NCBI GenBank assembly: GCA_947647595.1
Contig: CANSKZ010000003.1
Coordinates: 96,564-160,563, forward strand
Origin: an uncultured Clostridium sp.
Lineage (GTDB): Bacteria; Bacillota; Clostridia; TANB77; CAG-508
DNA: 64,000 nt
Direction of reading: 5' to 3'
The translations under genes were made by a program, and so were the position numbers. Numbering within the stretch: the first letter of the stretch is position 1; each line of letters begins with the position of its first letter. Positions 37,790 to 47,204 of this stretch are shown in pieces. Under the pieces are notes generated by a model. It worked only from the letters and a program-made list of their open reading frames with translations. It made no database searches and was not told where the DNA came from.

Positions 37790-38389
37790 ATGGATATTTT
37801 AAAATCAATTGAACATGAGCAAATGAAAAACAAAATACCAGAATTGAAAATTGGTAATACCGTTCGTGTTCATGTTAGAGTAAAAGAAGGAAATCGAGAA
37901 AGAATTCAAGTTTTTGAAGGAATTATCATTAAAAAACAAGGTGGAGGCGTTAACGCTACATTCACCGTTAGAAAAATCTCATATGGTGTAGGTGTTGAAA
38001 AAACATTTTTAGTACATTCACCAAGAATTGAAAAAGTAGAGGTTGTAAGAGTTGGTAAAGCAAGACGTGCGAAATTATACTACTTGAGAGATAGAGTTGG
38101 TAAAGCTGCGAAAACCAAAGAGCAAGTTGGTGCAAGAATTGAAACAAAAGAAATTACAGTTAAAGAAGATGTTGTACCAGTAGAATCTGCTCCAGAAGAA
38201 GCACCAGCTGTAGAAACAACGGAAGTTGTAACAGAAGAAGTTGTTGATACAGTAACAGAAGCTCCAGTAGAAGAAGTAAAAGAAGTTCCTACAGAAACGC
38301 AAGAAACACCTGCTGAAGAAACAAAAGTAGAAGAGGTTAAAGAAGAAAAAACAGAAACTGCCTCAGAAGATGACAAAAAGGCAGAATAG
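37790..38389 (+). CDS. rplS: 50S ribosomal protein L19 with long acidic C-terminal tail
   Basis: 199 aa; L19 is usually about 115. Residues 1-113 are normal L19 ([37 protein letters not shown]). Residues from about 120 on are a low-complexity Glu/Val/Thr/Pro/Ala tail ([20 protein letters not shown]) ending DDKKAE. The tail is in the same frame and has no own start. RBS AAAAGGAGGAAAAA. Confidence 0.95.
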   Translation: MDILKSIEHEQMKNKIPELKIGNTVRVHVRVKEGNRERIQVFEGIIIKKQGGGVNATFTVRKISYGVGVEKTFLVHSPRIEKVEVVRVGKARRAKLYYLRDRVGKAAKTKEQVGARIETKEITVKEDVVPVESAPEEAPAVETTEVVTEEVVDTVTEAPVEEVKEVPTETQETPAEETKVEEVKEEKTETASEDDKKAE

Positions 38390-38485
38390 TAAAAAAGTCT
38401 AACTTATTATTATATCATATTTTTTCCAAAAAGTCAAGTTGACATAAATGGAAAAATATGGTATAATAATAAAGCCTTATTTGGG

Positions 38486-38516
38486 GAAATAATTTAAAAT
38501 TATTTCTGTTTTTTTA
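38486..38516 (+). terminator. Hairpin terminator downstream of rplS
   Basis: GAAATAATTT (38486-38495) and AAATTATTTC (38497-38506) with T-run. Preceded by TTGACA at about 38439 and followed by another TTGACA at about 38528, so it may attenuate a short transcript. Confidence 0.6.
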
Positions 38517-38646
38517 TAAAAAAATATTGACAAACGTAAACAAAAAGATTATGCTAAACTTATCTTTTGAATGTTTCTATATTCAAAACAAGATTCAAGG
38601 CAATTCTGCCACAAAATCAAAAATCGAAATGAAATAAAAAGGAGAG

Positions 38647-39579
38647 ATGACAATCGAAAAGTTAGATTCTTTTGTTCCAACTAACGATTATGTTTTTAAA
38701 CGCATTTTCGGACGTGTTGGAAATGAAATAATTACAAAGGGATTGCTAAATGCAATTTTAGACACAAAAGTAAAAGAAATAAATTTGGCTCAAAATACTA
38801 TTTTAAATGAGGAAGATGTCAGAAATGAAAAAGTAGGAATATTAGATATTAAGGCAACTTTAAATAATGAAATTACATGTGACATTGAAATGCAAATGAT
38901 GAACCAAGATAATTTAGAAGAAAGATTATTGTTTTATTGGAGTAAAATGTATATTGGAAATATTCATAAAGGTCAAGATTATGATGTATTAAAGAAATGT
39001 ATCGGGATTTTAATTGCAAATTTTAAATTGACCAATTTGAAGACAATTACCAAAGGACATACAGAATGGAAGTTAAGAGAAAAAAATTTTTCCCAAATAG
39101 TCTTGACAGAGGTTTGTGAAATCCATATAATTGAATTACCAAAATTAAGGGAGTTAGCCAAAAGAGGTAATTTGTTACAAGAAGAAAAAGAACTAGAAAG
39201 ATGGACCAAATTTTTACTTTCTCCAGAAGAATTGGAGGTACTAGATATGGAAAATGACGAAGCAATCAAAAAAGCCAAAGAGGAATTTGATTCTTTAAAA
39301 CAAGATGGAAAAGAACAATATTTAGCAGAATTGAGGATGAAGCATATTTTAGATACGAATAATATGAAAAAGACAGGTTATAGAATAGGAAAAGAAGAAG
39401 GAATGAAAGAAGGCATAAGAGAAGGTATAAAAGAAGGCATAAAGAAAGGCATAGAGGAGGGACAAAAAGAAGCCAAAAGGGGAGTTGCTAAAAGGTTATT
39501 AAAAAAAGGAATTGCCATAGAAGTTATTGTGGATATTACAGAGTTAACAAAAGAAGAAATAGAACAGTTAAGGGATTAG
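38647..39579 (+). CDS. Rpn-family PD-(D/E)XK nuclease / putative transposase
   Basis: 310 aa. N-terminus PTNDYVFKRIFG and the nuclease core GILDIKATLNNEITCDIEMQ (D...ExQ) define the Rpn/PF12784 family, linked to recombination and often called transposase. C-terminal run of K-E-G-I-x-E-G units (about 255-280) is also typical. No inverted repeats or target duplications are visible around it. Start ATG 38647 has GGAG only 2 bases upstream, so the exact start is uncertain. Confidence 0.82.
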   Translation: MTIEKLDSFVPTNDYVFKRIFGRVGNEIITKGLLNAILDTKVKEINLAQNTILNEEDVRNEKVGILDIKATLNNEITCDIEMQMMNQDNLEERLLFYWSKMYIGNIHKGQDYDVLKKCIGILIANFKLTNLKTITKGHTEWKLREKNFSQIVLTEVCEIHIIELPKLRELAKRGNLLQEEKELERWTKFLLSPEELEVLDMENDEAIKKAKEEFDSLKQDGKEQYLAELRMKHILDTNNMKKTGYRIGKEEGMKEGIREGIKEGIKKGIEEGQKEAKRGVAKRLLKKGIAIEVIVDITELTKEEIEQLRD

Positions 39580-39606
39580 CTTGTTTTGAAAAATATGGAA
39601 AATCTA

Positions 39607-39795
39607 TTGACAAAATTTGATAAAAAGTATATTATAAATAAAATATGTTATCAAGAGTGGACGAGAGAATCGGCTTTATGACTCCACAGCAACCTAAATT
39701 TTTAAGGTGCTAATACCGACAAAGCAAAATGCTTTGGCTGATGATTTTTAAAGTAGAATGATTAACCTTTGCATTTAGTAGCAAAGGTTTTTTTA
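39607..39795 (+). promoter_or_regulatory. SAM-I (S-box) riboswitch with terminator before metK
   Basis: Promoter TTGACA 39607. The aptamer opens with TTATCAAGAG (39649), followed by CCACAGCAACC and AAGGTGCTAATACC, the conserved S-box core. A terminator AACCTTTGC/GCAAAGGTT with T-run lies at 39763-39793. High SAM should switch metK off. Confidence 0.88.
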
Positions 39796-39863
39796 TCTAA
39801 ATTTTTCGAAATTCTGACAAAAAATCTTGTAACATATAAATATAGTATGAAAGGAAGTATAAA

Positions 39864-41006
39864 ATGAAAAAATTATTTACATCAGAAAGCGTAACAGAAG
39901 GGCATCCAGATAAACTATGTGATTTTATATCAGATAGTGTGCTAGATAGTTATTTAGCCAAAGACCCTTATGCTCGTGTTGCCTGTGAAACGGTAGCAGG
40001 AAAAGGTCAAATTTTATTGACAGGAGAAATCACTTCAAGTGCAGAAGTGGATTTGGAAAAAGTGGTAAGAAATACCATAAAAGAAGTAGGATATCATGAA
40101 AAAGAAGTGGATATTGATTATGAAACTTGTGATGTTTTAATTAATATTTCAAAACAATCCACGGATATTGCATTAGGTGTGGATAAATCTTATGAAGATA
40201 AAGAAGGGGAAAATGTTGAATCAGAAGGTGCTGGAGACCAAGGAATGATGTTTGGTTTTGCAACCAATGAAACAGCAGATTTTATGCCAATGCCAATTGA
40301 TTTAGCACACAAGTTATCGAAAAGATTAACAGAAGTTCGTAAACAAGGAATTGTTCCCTATCTAAAACCAGATGGAAAAGTACAAGTGACGGTAGAATAT
40401 GAAGGAAACGAGCCAATCAAAGTAGATACCATTGTTGTTTCAACTCAGCATACACCAGAAACAGATTTAGAAGTTTTGAAAAAAGACATCAAAGAAAAAG
40501 TAATTGGAGAAATTGTGCCAAAAGAATTATTAGATGAAACAACGAAGTATTATATTAATCCGACGGGAAGGTTTGTAATTGGAGGACCTTTGGGCGATAG
40601 TGGATTAACAGGAAGAAAAATTATTGTGGATACTTATGGCGGTTATAGTCGTCATGGTGGTGGTGCTTTTTCAGGGAAAGACCCAACCAAAGTGGACCGT
40701 TCAGCAAGCTATATGGCTCGATATATTGCTAAAAATGTTGTGGCAAATGGTTATGCTAAAAAATGCGAAATCCAGCTTTCGTATGCAATTGGTGTAGCAA
40801 AGCCAGTTTCCATTTTTGTAGATACCTTTGGAACAGCCACAATTTCGGAAGAAGAAATCATTGAAAAAATTGAAAATACATTTGATTTAACGCCAAGAGG
40901 AATTATCAATACTTTAAATTTACGAAGACCAATTTATACGAAATCTACGAATTATGGACATTTTGGTAAACCAGATTTACCTTGGGAACAAATTATTAAT
41001 TTTTAA
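39864..41006 (+). CDS. metK: S-adenosylmethionine synthetase
   Basis: 380 aa, normal length. Makes SAM from Met and ATP. Motifs [43 protein letters not shown]. Controlled by the riboswitch directly upstream. RBS GAAAGGAAGTATAAA. Confidence 0.97.
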   Translation: MKKLFTSESVTEGHPDKLCDFISDSVLDSYLAKDPYARVACETVAGKGQILLTGEITSSAEVDLEKVVRNTIKEVGYHEKEVDIDYETCDVLINISKQSTDIALGVDKSYEDKEGENVESEGAGDQGMMFGFATNETADFMPMPIDLAHKLSKRLTEVRKQGIVPYLKPDGKVQVTVEYEGNEPIKVDTIVVSTQHTPETDLEVLKKDIKEKVIGEIVPKELLDETTKYYINPTGRFVIGGPLGDSGLTGRKIIVDTYGGYSRHGGGAFSGKDPTKVDRSASYMARYIAKNVVANGYAKKCEIQLSYAIGVAKPVSIFVDTFGTATISEEEIIEKIENTFDLTPRGIINTLNLRRPIYTKSTNYGHFGKPDLPWEQIINF

Positions 41007-41074
41007 ATTTTTGCATATTTTTCAGAAAAATGAAGATAATACCATATATAAAAAACGAAAGGAAATGATTTTAT

Positions 41075-41905
41075 ATGGGTAGAAGAGATTTTTTTGAAGA
41101 AGAAAAAAGAAGAAAAATGGTGATGACATTTGCTATTAGTGTAGGACTAGCAGTTATTGCGTTCGTCACCGTTTTTGTTATGTATAGTAAAAAATTAAAT
41201 GATGATGCAGAAGCAAATTTATTAGCTTTAGCAGAACAAAATGAGAATATTGTTTCGAATGATGAATTGGAGGAGGCAAGTTTTTCAACGGATAAAACAG
41301 TGCAAAATGTAAATGAGCAGAGCAATCGTGTTGAAGTAGAATTAAATACACAAAATGCACAGTCAAATACAGTGAAAAATACAGTAAAATCTCCAGAAAG
41401 TAAAGAACCTGTATCGTCGGTTGTGAAAAATACTGTAAAAGAAGAAAAGACAGAAGAAAAGCAAGAGGAAACAAAGGAACAATCGCAAGCAGATGAAGAG
41501 CTTCAATTTCAAGCGCCAGTTGCGGGAGAAATTATCAAAGATTATGCAATGGAGACATTGGTTTATTCAGAAACATTGGATGAATGGTGCACGCATAGTG
41601 GAATAGATATTGAAGCAGAAAAATCATCGGTTGTTGTGGCTACAGAAAAAGGTAAAGTAGAAAGCATTAAAAGCGATCCAAGATATGGATTAACAGTTGT
41701 TATTGCGCATTCTAATGGATTTAAATCTGTTTATTCGAATTTGTTGACAACAGAATTTGTGAAAGAAGGAGAAGATGTAGAAAAGGGACAAACAATTGCA
41801 ACAGTTGGAGAAAGCGCAAGTTTTGAAGTAGCAGATCGTTCCCATTTGCATTTTGAAATGTATAAAGATGGAATTACGGTAAATCCTACCATATATTTTA
41901 AGTAG
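41075..41905 (+). CDS. M23 metallopeptidase, SpoIIQ-like
   Basis: 276 aa. One N-terminal transmembrane helix (MTFAISVGLAVIAFVTVFVMY), a Ser/Thr/Asn/Glu-rich linker, then a LytM domain. Zinc motifs are present: HSGIDIE (H-x3-D) and HLHFEM (H-x-H). Layout and size match clostridial SpoIIQ, which keeps these motifs and acts between forespore and mother cell. A general cell-wall endopeptidase is the alternative. Confidence 0.78.
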   Translation: MGRRDFFEEEKRRKMVMTFAISVGLAVIAFVTVFVMYSKKLNDDAEANLLALAEQNENIVSNDELEEASFSTDKTVQNVNEQSNRVEVELNTQNAQSNTVKNTVKSPESKEPVSSVVKNTVKEEKTEEKQEETKEQSQADEELQFQAPVAGEIIKDYAMETLVYSETLDEWCTHSGIDIEAEKSSVVVATEKGKVESIKSDPRYGLTVVIAHSNGFKSVYSNLLTTEFVKEGEDVEKGQTIATVGESASFEVADRSHLHFEMYKDGITVNPTIYFK

Positions 41906-41923
41906 AATTTAGTTATTGAAGTA

Positions 41924-41970
41924 AAAAAACCGTCTGTAAAGGAAATATACTTTGCAGACGGTTTTTGTTT
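41924..41970. terminator. Bidirectional terminator
   Basis: AAAAACCGTCTG (41925-41936) pairs with CAGACGGTTTTT (41955-41966) between convergent genes. Confidence 0.88.
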
Positions 41971-41978
41971 AATGGATT

Positions 41979-42455
41979 TTAAAAATGATAATAGTAAGAA
42001 CGAAATAAATCGCCTCGTATGGTATTGTCTTTTAAAAATATGGGTTCGAATACCTTGTGTTCGCCGAACTTCTTGGCAGCGAGTCTTGTTCCAAGGATGA
42101 TGAGATTTTCGTTAGGATAACAATCCTTTATTCTTGGAAGAATTTCGCTCTCAAAGGGAAGTCCATTGACTTCAATCCGCTTATAAATGACATAATGGAT
42201 GGAAGCCTTATATTCCACTCGTTTCATGTCGATGAAAAGTGAGCCATCGCAAAGCTCTTTTACATTTTGATGGAGTTCTGTGGCTCGTTTTTTATATACT
42301 GGTGGAATTTTTGAGGGCAATACACTAGAGGGAATTTCAACGATTCCACATGATTCCTTCATACGTAAAAGTTGATCCGTTGCACTTACAATGACGTATC
42401 CAATCCGTGCGTGATAACTGCAAAAAGTTACAAGTGCATTGTTGTTGTCTTTCAT
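41979..42455 (-). CDS. Accessory protein, unrecognised (two CGG read as Arg)
   Basis: 158 aa, no family recognised, no membrane segment. Contains SSVLPSKIPPVYKKRATELH and IILGTRLAAKKFGEHKVFEP. Higher G+C and more CTC, CCG and CGG codons than the core genes. In-frame CGG codons stand in YHARIGY (minus strand, near 42404) and in YKRIEVNG (42177-42179); both must be Arg. RBS GGAGGTAAAAGGTAAAT before ATG 42455. Own promoter and terminator. Confidence 0.7.
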   Translation of the reverse strand: MKDNNNALVTFCSYHARIGYVIVSATDQLLRMKESCGIVEIPSSVLPSKIPPVYKKRATELHQNVKELCDGSLFIDMKRVEYKASIHYVIYKRIEVNGLPFESEILPRIKDCYPNENLIILGTRLAAKKFGEHKVFEPIFLKDNTIRGDLFRSYYYHF

Positions 42456-42478
42456 ATTTACCTTTTACCTCCATTTTG

Positions 42479-42496
42479 TATCAGTTATAACTGATA
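42479..42496. promoter_or_regulatory. 18-base perfect palindrome, operator candidate
   Basis: TATCAGTTATAACTGATA between the promoter and the start of the 41979-42455 gene. Suggests repression by a dimeric DNA-binding protein (inference). Confidence 0.6.
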
Positions 42497-42531
42497 GTTT
42501 TACCTATTGCTTGTTAATGCAAACTGATTGT

Positions 42532-42560
42532 ATTGTAACACCTTTTAGGAGATTCGTCAA
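42532..42560 (-). promoter_or_regulatory. SigA promoter of the 41979-42455 gene
   Basis: On the minus strand TTGACG (42555-42560) and TACAAT (42532-42537), 17-base spacer. The remaining gap to 42776 holds no ORF; CTAAAAC and GTTTTAG arms near 42705-42757 could form a weak stem. Confidence 0.7.
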
Positions 42561-42776
42561 GATTTTCGAAAAAAGTTGTTTTGGGGCAGATGAGCGAATT
42601 TGATGTTTTGTAAATGCTTGTATTGTAAGTATTTTGACTATTATCTATATTTTTTTTATGGAGTTTTAATGGAATTATAAATTTATTTAGAGATTAACCA
42701 GATACTAAAACAATGCCAAAACCCCATCCCAACAATTGCTTTGGATAGAGTTTTAGGTTTTCAGCCACAGAGCATA

Positions 42777-43118
42777 TCACTTGCAGAAAATGTAGGATAC
42801 ACCCGCTGGGCTAAGTTGGGGAATAGCATGTGCAAAATAGAAATTATACAGCTCTTTTGCTGTGTCGTCTTCCTGCAATACACTCTTCACGTCATGTGTT
42901 TCAAGGAACAACTGCATAGGTCTGTTGTTTTCCTTATACTGTGGGTCGAAGAGAAGCGGTACTAAGACAGTGCCAGGTTTAATCACCCGTGCATGCTCTT
43001 GAAGCTCTGCAATGTACTGATTTACATCTGTATCCTGCTTGTTTGGAAACGTAATCCCTTTGTTGTTTCCCTCATCATACACAATTACACTATGTTGACT
43101 CCGCTTGATTGTTAACAT
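42777..43118 (-). CDS. Accessory protein, unrecognised (two CGG read as Arg)
   Basis: 113 aa, no family recognised. Begins MLTIKRSQHSVIVYDEGNNK; CGG codons stand in TIKRSQ and EHARVIK and must be read in frame. Composition is like 41979-42455 and unlike the core genes, which suggests shared outside origin. GGAGGAAAATACC before ATG 43118. Own promoter. Confidence 0.7.
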   Translation of the reverse strand: MLTIKRSQHSVIVYDEGNNKGITFPNKQDTDVNQYIAELQEHARVIKPGTVLVPLLFDPQYKENNRPMQLFLETHDVKSVLQEDDTAKELYNFYFAHAIPQLSPAGVSYIFCK

Positions 43119-43162
43119 GGTATTTTCCTCCTATAATTCTGGCTGTGCCAGTTGATAATTAA

Positions 43163-43191
43163 ATTATACCATATTTTCTCATAAAAGTCAA
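43163..43191 (-). promoter_or_regulatory. SigA promoter of the 42777-43118 gene
   Basis: Minus strand TTGACT (43186-43191) and TATAAT (43163-43168), 17-base spacer. The leader contains the small stem CTGGC-ACA-GCCAG. Confidence 0.8.
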
Positions 43192-43206
43192 CATAAATAA
43201 GTTTTT

Positions 43207-43542
43207 TTAAGATATAGCCTTTTTTTCTTTAGGAAAAGCAATTATTTTACTATTTTTTAAATGCTTTCTAAGTCCTTCAAATTCTGCTTTCATAAACTTA
43301 TCTAATACATGAGCATATGTTTTTTCAAGCTCTCTTACACTTGTTCCAACTAACTTTGAAATAGTTAGTAAACTCATACCAGATTCAATGGCACGTGTTA
43401 CAAATGTATGCTTTGTCATGTGTGTGTTATGGCTAGTTATAAGATTTTGTTGTATTCTTGATTTTCTGCATACTCTTTTAAAGATTTGATTTATTTGTGA
43501 AGGGATAATGTATATTGCATCCTTCTTACAAATAATAAATAT
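43207..43542 (-). pseudogene. C-terminal remnant of a tyrosine recombinase
   Basis: Open on the minus strand from 43542, preceded by a TGA, for about 110 codons. It contains QINQIFKRVCRKSRI, then THMTKHTFVTRAIESGMSLL (integrase H-x2-R box) and ELEKTYAHVL (catalytic Tyr). The N-terminal two thirds, including the first catalytic Arg, are missing. Marks an older integration next to the present tRNA site; not the integrase of the current element, which is at 50092. Confidence 0.8.
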
Positions 43543-43623
43543 TCACAATTATTAGGATTATTGTTAGCAATAATGATTTGTTCTTCTAATATGTTCATTA
43601 ACGGTTCTTTATTAAATAAATCA

Positions 43624-43652
43624 AAAAATCAACCATTTCTGGTTGATTTTTG
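43624..43652. terminator. Hairpin terminator left of the tRNA site
   Basis: AAAATCAACC and GGTTGATTTT with flanking A and T runs, about 40 bases beyond the 3' end of the disrupted tRNA gene on the minus strand. Likely the original tRNA terminator. Confidence 0.75.
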
Positions 43653-43690
43653 TATCTTGCTATTCAAGCTTTAGTTGAATAGAACATTAT

Positions 43691-43750
43691 TGGTGCAGAT
43701 GGCCGGAATCGAACCGGCACGGGAGTTTAAGTCCCGCAGGATTTTAAGTC
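43691..43750 (-). pseudogene. 3' half of the disrupted chromosomal tRNA-Leu (attL)
   Basis: Minus strand: from the anticodon loop through a variable arm (CGGGACTTAAACTCCCG), T-arm GCCGGTTCGATTCCGGC and CATCTGCACCA end. The 5' half is at 51608-51647 on the other side of the element. The shared core ATTTTAAGTC (43741-43750) is the crossover. Confidence 0.88.
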
Positions 43751-43893
43751 TTTAAATTTAAGTGTTATTTAATATTATTTAAGTTTATATCGTGTTATAT
43801 AATACCCACCAAAACCCTTGATAAATAAGTATATTTACAAGATTTAAGTTGATAATTCTAAAATTGAAGAATTTGAAACTTGAACAGAAAAAA

Positions 43894-43912
43894 TTAGAAA
43901 TAAATTAGAAAT
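43894..43912 (+). repeat. TTAGAAAT pair, left arm site
   Basis: TTAGAAAT at 43894 and 43905 within a block that recurs at 51505-51524 near the right end. Spacing 11 and 12. Probable arm-type sites for integrase or excisionase (inference). Confidence 0.55.
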
Positions 43913-43954
43913 ACATAAGCCTATTATTAGTTTATATTTGCAATAACTAGAATT

Positions 43955-43984
43955 CAAACCTTACAAATGATTGTAAGGTTTTTA
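43955..43984 (+). terminator. Hairpin terminator inside the left end
   Basis: AAACCTTACAA and TTGTAAGGTTT with T-run. Shields the rep gene from outside transcription. 43751-43893 is otherwise AT-rich with TTAAGT repeats and no ORF. Confidence 0.75.
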
Positions 43985-44065
43985 TTATGGGCAGAAAATA
44001 TTTCTATTTAATCTTATAAGGGTGTAATAATTTAAAAGCACCATTTTATTAAGGGGGAAAATATT

Positions 44066-44902
44066 ATGAAAAATGATAATTTAAAAGTTAATAAAGAAAA
44101 TAAATCACATTATATAGGTGCAGATAAAATTGTATATCGCACGGACTTAGGTAAGTCAAGTAAAGTTGTATATTTATCACATCAAAATACATCTGGCAGT
44201 TGTATTAAAAGAATAGATAAATATACTTATCTTGATAAAAGAGATAATAAAGTCAAGGATTATGATTTAGATAAACCAGTTAGCATTAAAGATATAAAAA
44301 GAAAAGTTAAAAAGTACGAGGAATTAGTTTTATATAATTTTAATGGTGGTAAAAATGAATTATTTATCACACTTACTTGTAGAGATAAAATCACAGATTT
44401 AAAAGTTATAAAAGACAGATATAAAGAATTCTTGAAAAATATACAAACTGACTATAAAGGTTTAGAGTGCATTGCATTATTTGAAACAACATCTAATTCG
44501 TATTGGCATATACATTTATTCCTAAAATATGTTGATACATCAAAAGTATTATATATTCCACATAATGAATTAAAAGATTATTACTGGGGTTATGGTGCAG
44601 TACACATCATAAAGAATTCTAATACTTTTAGAAATCTAGGGCATTCAAAAGATAGTAGACAAGAGAAACTTGAAAGATTAACTAATTTTCCAAAAGGTTT
44701 TAGAATGTATTTAAAGACAAGAGGAATTAAAACACCACCCAAGGAAAAAATACCATATAAAGATTGTCCAGAATATCAATCAAGTGATTATAGTGTAACA
44801 AAGACAGATACTTATATCATAAGAAATGAAAATACAGATGCGATTGTAAATACAATCACAACAATAATGTATAGAAATAATAAACCTAAAATAGAAAAGT
44901 AA
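44066..44902 (+). CDS. HUH-type replication initiator/relaxase-like protein
   Basis: 278 aa. ELFITLTCRDKITDLKVIKDRYKEFLKNI and the metal-binding SYWHIHLFLKY (H-x-H) with a later GYGAVHI are the layout of rolling-circle Rep proteins found on Gram-positive mobile elements. It would nick the element for replication or transfer. RBS AAGGGGGAAAATATT. The origin is not identified. Confidence 0.78.
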   Translation: MKNDNLKVNKENKSHYIGADKIVYRTDLGKSSKVVYLSHQNTSGSCIKRIDKYTYLDKRDNKVKDYDLDKPVSIKDIKRKVKKYEELVLYNFNGGKNELFITLTCRDKITDLKVIKDRYKEFLKNIQTDYKGLECIALFETTSNSYWHIHLFLKYVDTSKVLYIPHNELKDYYWGYGAVHIIKNSNTFRNLGHSKDSRQEKLERLTNFPKGFRMYLKTRGIKTPPKEKIPYKDCPEYQSSDYSVTKTDTYIIRNENTDAIVNTITTIMYRNNKPKIEK

Positions 44903-45000
44903 AATATTAATGTAGCAGGTACTAGAAAAAGTACAATGCACAAATTCTAATTTTTCCAAATTAGAACTTCTTTCAATTTATCATTAGAAAGGGTGGTTAT

Positions 45001-45246
45001 ATGCACTTAGTTGAGATTAGACAAGATTTACACGATACATCAGTAAAAACAAGCATTTATGAAAATAGTAAAATCATAAGACAGTTGGAAACATTGGCAG
45101 AATTTACAACAGATTTAAGTCAGGCAGATTGTGAATATATAGCCACCTTACTTTTAAAATCAAAGACATTATTAGAAAAAGCATATACAATTTTTAAATT
45201 AAATGACGAGGAGGTGCAGACAAATGGTAAGCAGAAAACAAATTAG
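45001..45246 (+). CDS. Small element protein, unrecognised
   Basis: 81 aa, helical, ending in EVQTNGKQKTN. RBS GAAAGGGTGGTT at 6 bases. Its last codons overlap the next start. Function unknown. Confidence 0.6.
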   Translation: MHLVEIRQDLHDTSVKTSIYENSKIIRQLETLAEFTTDLSQADCEYIATLLLKSKTLLEKAYTIFKLNDEEVQTNGKQKTN

Positions 45247-45478
45247 TAAAACATCAGCAAGTAGAAAAGTTTTGACAGAGGGGTTGCAAAACAATGACAG
45301 ACTAGACATTACAGACTTATTGCAAAGTGAAAGAGATACAATAGACATCATTATTGAATGCATACAACAAATACCACTTGACCAAGCAACAACAACATAT
45401 ATTTATAATTTAGTAAATATAAGCGATATGTTATTAAATAATATTTGCACAGACTTTTTAGACATAGAGTTATATTAG
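45224..45478 (+). CDS. Small element protein, unrecognised
   Basis: 84 aa from ATG 45224, with GAGGAGGTG upstream, overlapping the previous gene by 23 bases. C-terminal half is a long helix (SERDTIDIIIECIQQIPLDQ) resembling the preceding protein, so the two may be paralogs. Function unknown. Confidence 0.6.
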   Translation: MVSRKQISKTSASRKVLTEGLQNNDRLDITDLLQSERDTIDIIIECIQQIPLDQATTTYIYNLVNISDMLLNNICTDFLDIELY

Positions 45479-45490
45479 GAGGTGTAGTAA

Positions 45491-46027
45491 ATGAGAGAGT
45501 TAGAAACAATTGAGTTACAAGAAATACCAGTTGAAGCAATTGTATCTTTTTCCAAGTTAGAAACATCGCCAGTAGTTACAATTTTACATGACCTAAACTA
45601 TGGATTATTTAATGAATTTGTAGTGTTAGCCGATGAATTAAAATTAGTATATTTTTTAGTTAAAGGTACAAATAAGATTGCAGTTATTGGTACTGAAAAG
45701 GTGGCATTAAGAATTGCAAGATTATTACAAGTAAAAGCACAAGTTATGTATTACACTTTATTAAAGCCTAAGAAAATACTTGGAAAAGTTTATACACCAA
45801 AGCGAGATAGTAATTATGTAGTACAAGCATTTGACGGAAATGGCAAACCAATTGACCCATTTATCAATACAGAAATACCAGTAGTAGATTGTGTTAATTT
45901 ATCAAAATATATTTTTAGAAATTATAAATATTACATCAGCGTGCGAGGTAGTAAAAATAATAAAGTTGAGAATTGTCAATTGTTAAGAGATAAGAGAAGA
46001 AATTTCACATTAACTGGCAAAATTTAA
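45491..46027 (+). CDS. Element protein, unrecognised
   Basis: 178 aa, RBS TTAGGAGGTGTAGTAA. Alpha/beta-like (VVLADELKLVYFLVKGTNKI) with a basic C-terminus (RGSKNNKVENCQLLRDKRRN). No family recognised. 46028-46317 after it has no ORF on the + strand; it holds the palindrome CGTTGCAACG at 46073-46082. Confidence 0.6.
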   Translation: MRELETIELQEIPVEAIVSFSKLETSPVVTILHDLNYGLFNEFVVLADELKLVYFLVKGTNKIAVIGTEKVALRIARLLQVKAQVMYYTLLKPKKILGKVYTPKRDSNYVVQAFDGNGKPIDPFINTEIPVVDCVNLSKYIFRNYKYYISVRGSKNNKVENCQLLRDKRRNFTLTGKI

Positions 46028-46317
46028 TGTATTTTGAAAATATCTAATACAAATAACAAATTAACAATAAGACGTTGCAACGACGATTAAATTTAAGACA
46101 TTTTTATATTACAAGCAATAAAAGAGTAATAGCCAAAATATAAAATTAAAATAAAAACCCTTGTCATATTTTAAAACTTATAAGAATTTTATGATTGAAA
46201 ATATCAGCATAAAATTTTTAGAAAGTTTTTAAGGCGAGGGACTTGCAATCAAGAAAAATAGCATATATACTTACAACAGTAAGCCTTACGAGATTTTGAC
46301 AAAAGGAGGTGTAAGTA

Positions 46318-46689
46318 TTGGAAAAGCAAACAGACAAAGAAAGAGAAACAGAATTGTTAAAGCATTTTGATTCCATATTTGATACAGATACATTAAAAAC
46401 AATCAAGTTTGACAATATGCCTATGTTAAAAGCATTGTATGATTATTTTGAAGAATTTCTATACAAGCCAAGTCCAAAATATGATAAGTTACGAAGACAA
46501 CACATAGAAATCGCAGAATTACTAGAAAATTCTTTTACAGAAGGGCAACAGACATTGTTTGAGAGATATTGGGAAATAGGTTGTCAAATGGACACCGAAG
46601 AAAGAGAACAACTATTTTTGTTTGGGTACATCATAGCCAAAAAGTTAGAACAAGAAAGCAAAATTGAAAACAAAGAAACAAATAACTAG
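46318..46689 (+). CDS. Small acidic helical element protein
   Basis: 123 aa from TTG 46318 (AAAGGAGGTGTAAGTA). Helical, with YEEFLYKPSPKYDKLRRQHIE and TEGQQTLFERYWEI; resembles the DUF6809-like proteins common on clostridial elements (weak). Followed by a terminator. Confidence 0.6.
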   Translation: MEKQTDKERETELLKHFDSIFDTDTLKTIKFDNMPMLKALYDYFEEFLYKPSPKYDKLRRQHIEIAELLENSFTEGQQTLFERYWEIGCQMDTEEREQLFLFGYIIAKKLEQESKIENKETNN

Positions 46690-46712
46690 GGATTTTTCTA
46701 TTCCTAGTTATT
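46681..46712 (+). terminator. Terminator
   Basis: AATAACTAGG and CCTAGTTATT, 12-base loop, overlapping the stop of the preceding gene. Confidence 0.8.
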
Positions 46713-46799
46713 ATTATTTAGTGTTAATTGTTGCGAGGTTTTATTTCTAGGGAATTTTACATATAACATCATATAAATTCCCAAGTGCAAAAATAAAAT

Positions 46800-47057
46800 C
46801 TATTCTTGGTTTGGTACATATTCAATAATATCAGCAACATCGCAGTTAAGAGTATAACATAATTTAGCAAGTACGTTGAAATCAATTCTAGTAGCATTGT
46901 TTTCTTTTAGTGTTTGTATAGTTTGAAATCTAATATTAGTAGCATTATTTAATTTATATGTTGAAATATCAGCCTTTTCCATAAGTTTATTAAGATTTAC
47001 TTTTATTGTACCATATTCGACTTCTTGCACGATTGGTTTTAAATTTTCATTTGACAT
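46800..47057 (-). CDS. XRE-family HTH regulator
   Basis: 85 aa. Helix-turn-helix in ISTYKLNNATNIRFQTIQTL, then RIDFNVLAKLCYTLNCDVADIIEY, the YozG/Cro-like layout. RBS AGGGGGAATAGTA. Divergent from the 47205 gene. Confidence 0.82.
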   Translation of the reverse strand: MSNENLKPIVQEVEYGTIKVNLNKLMEKADISTYKLNNATNIRFQTIQTLKENNATRIDFNVLAKLCYTLNCDVADIIEYVPNQE

Positions 47058-47204
47058 TACTATTCCCCCTATCTTACTTATTTTAGGGGCATTGTATAAT
47101 ATTTAGTACTTCATTATAATATATTATTAAGTAGTACTTTACAATCAATAGTTTTAATGATATATTATTTAGTAGAATAATGTCGAATAAAGGGGGTGGA
47201 AGAA

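Noticed and set aside
38647..39579. Active insertion sequence around the Rpn-type gene
   Set aside because: No terminal inverted repeats or target duplication are visible; the family is often chromosomal.
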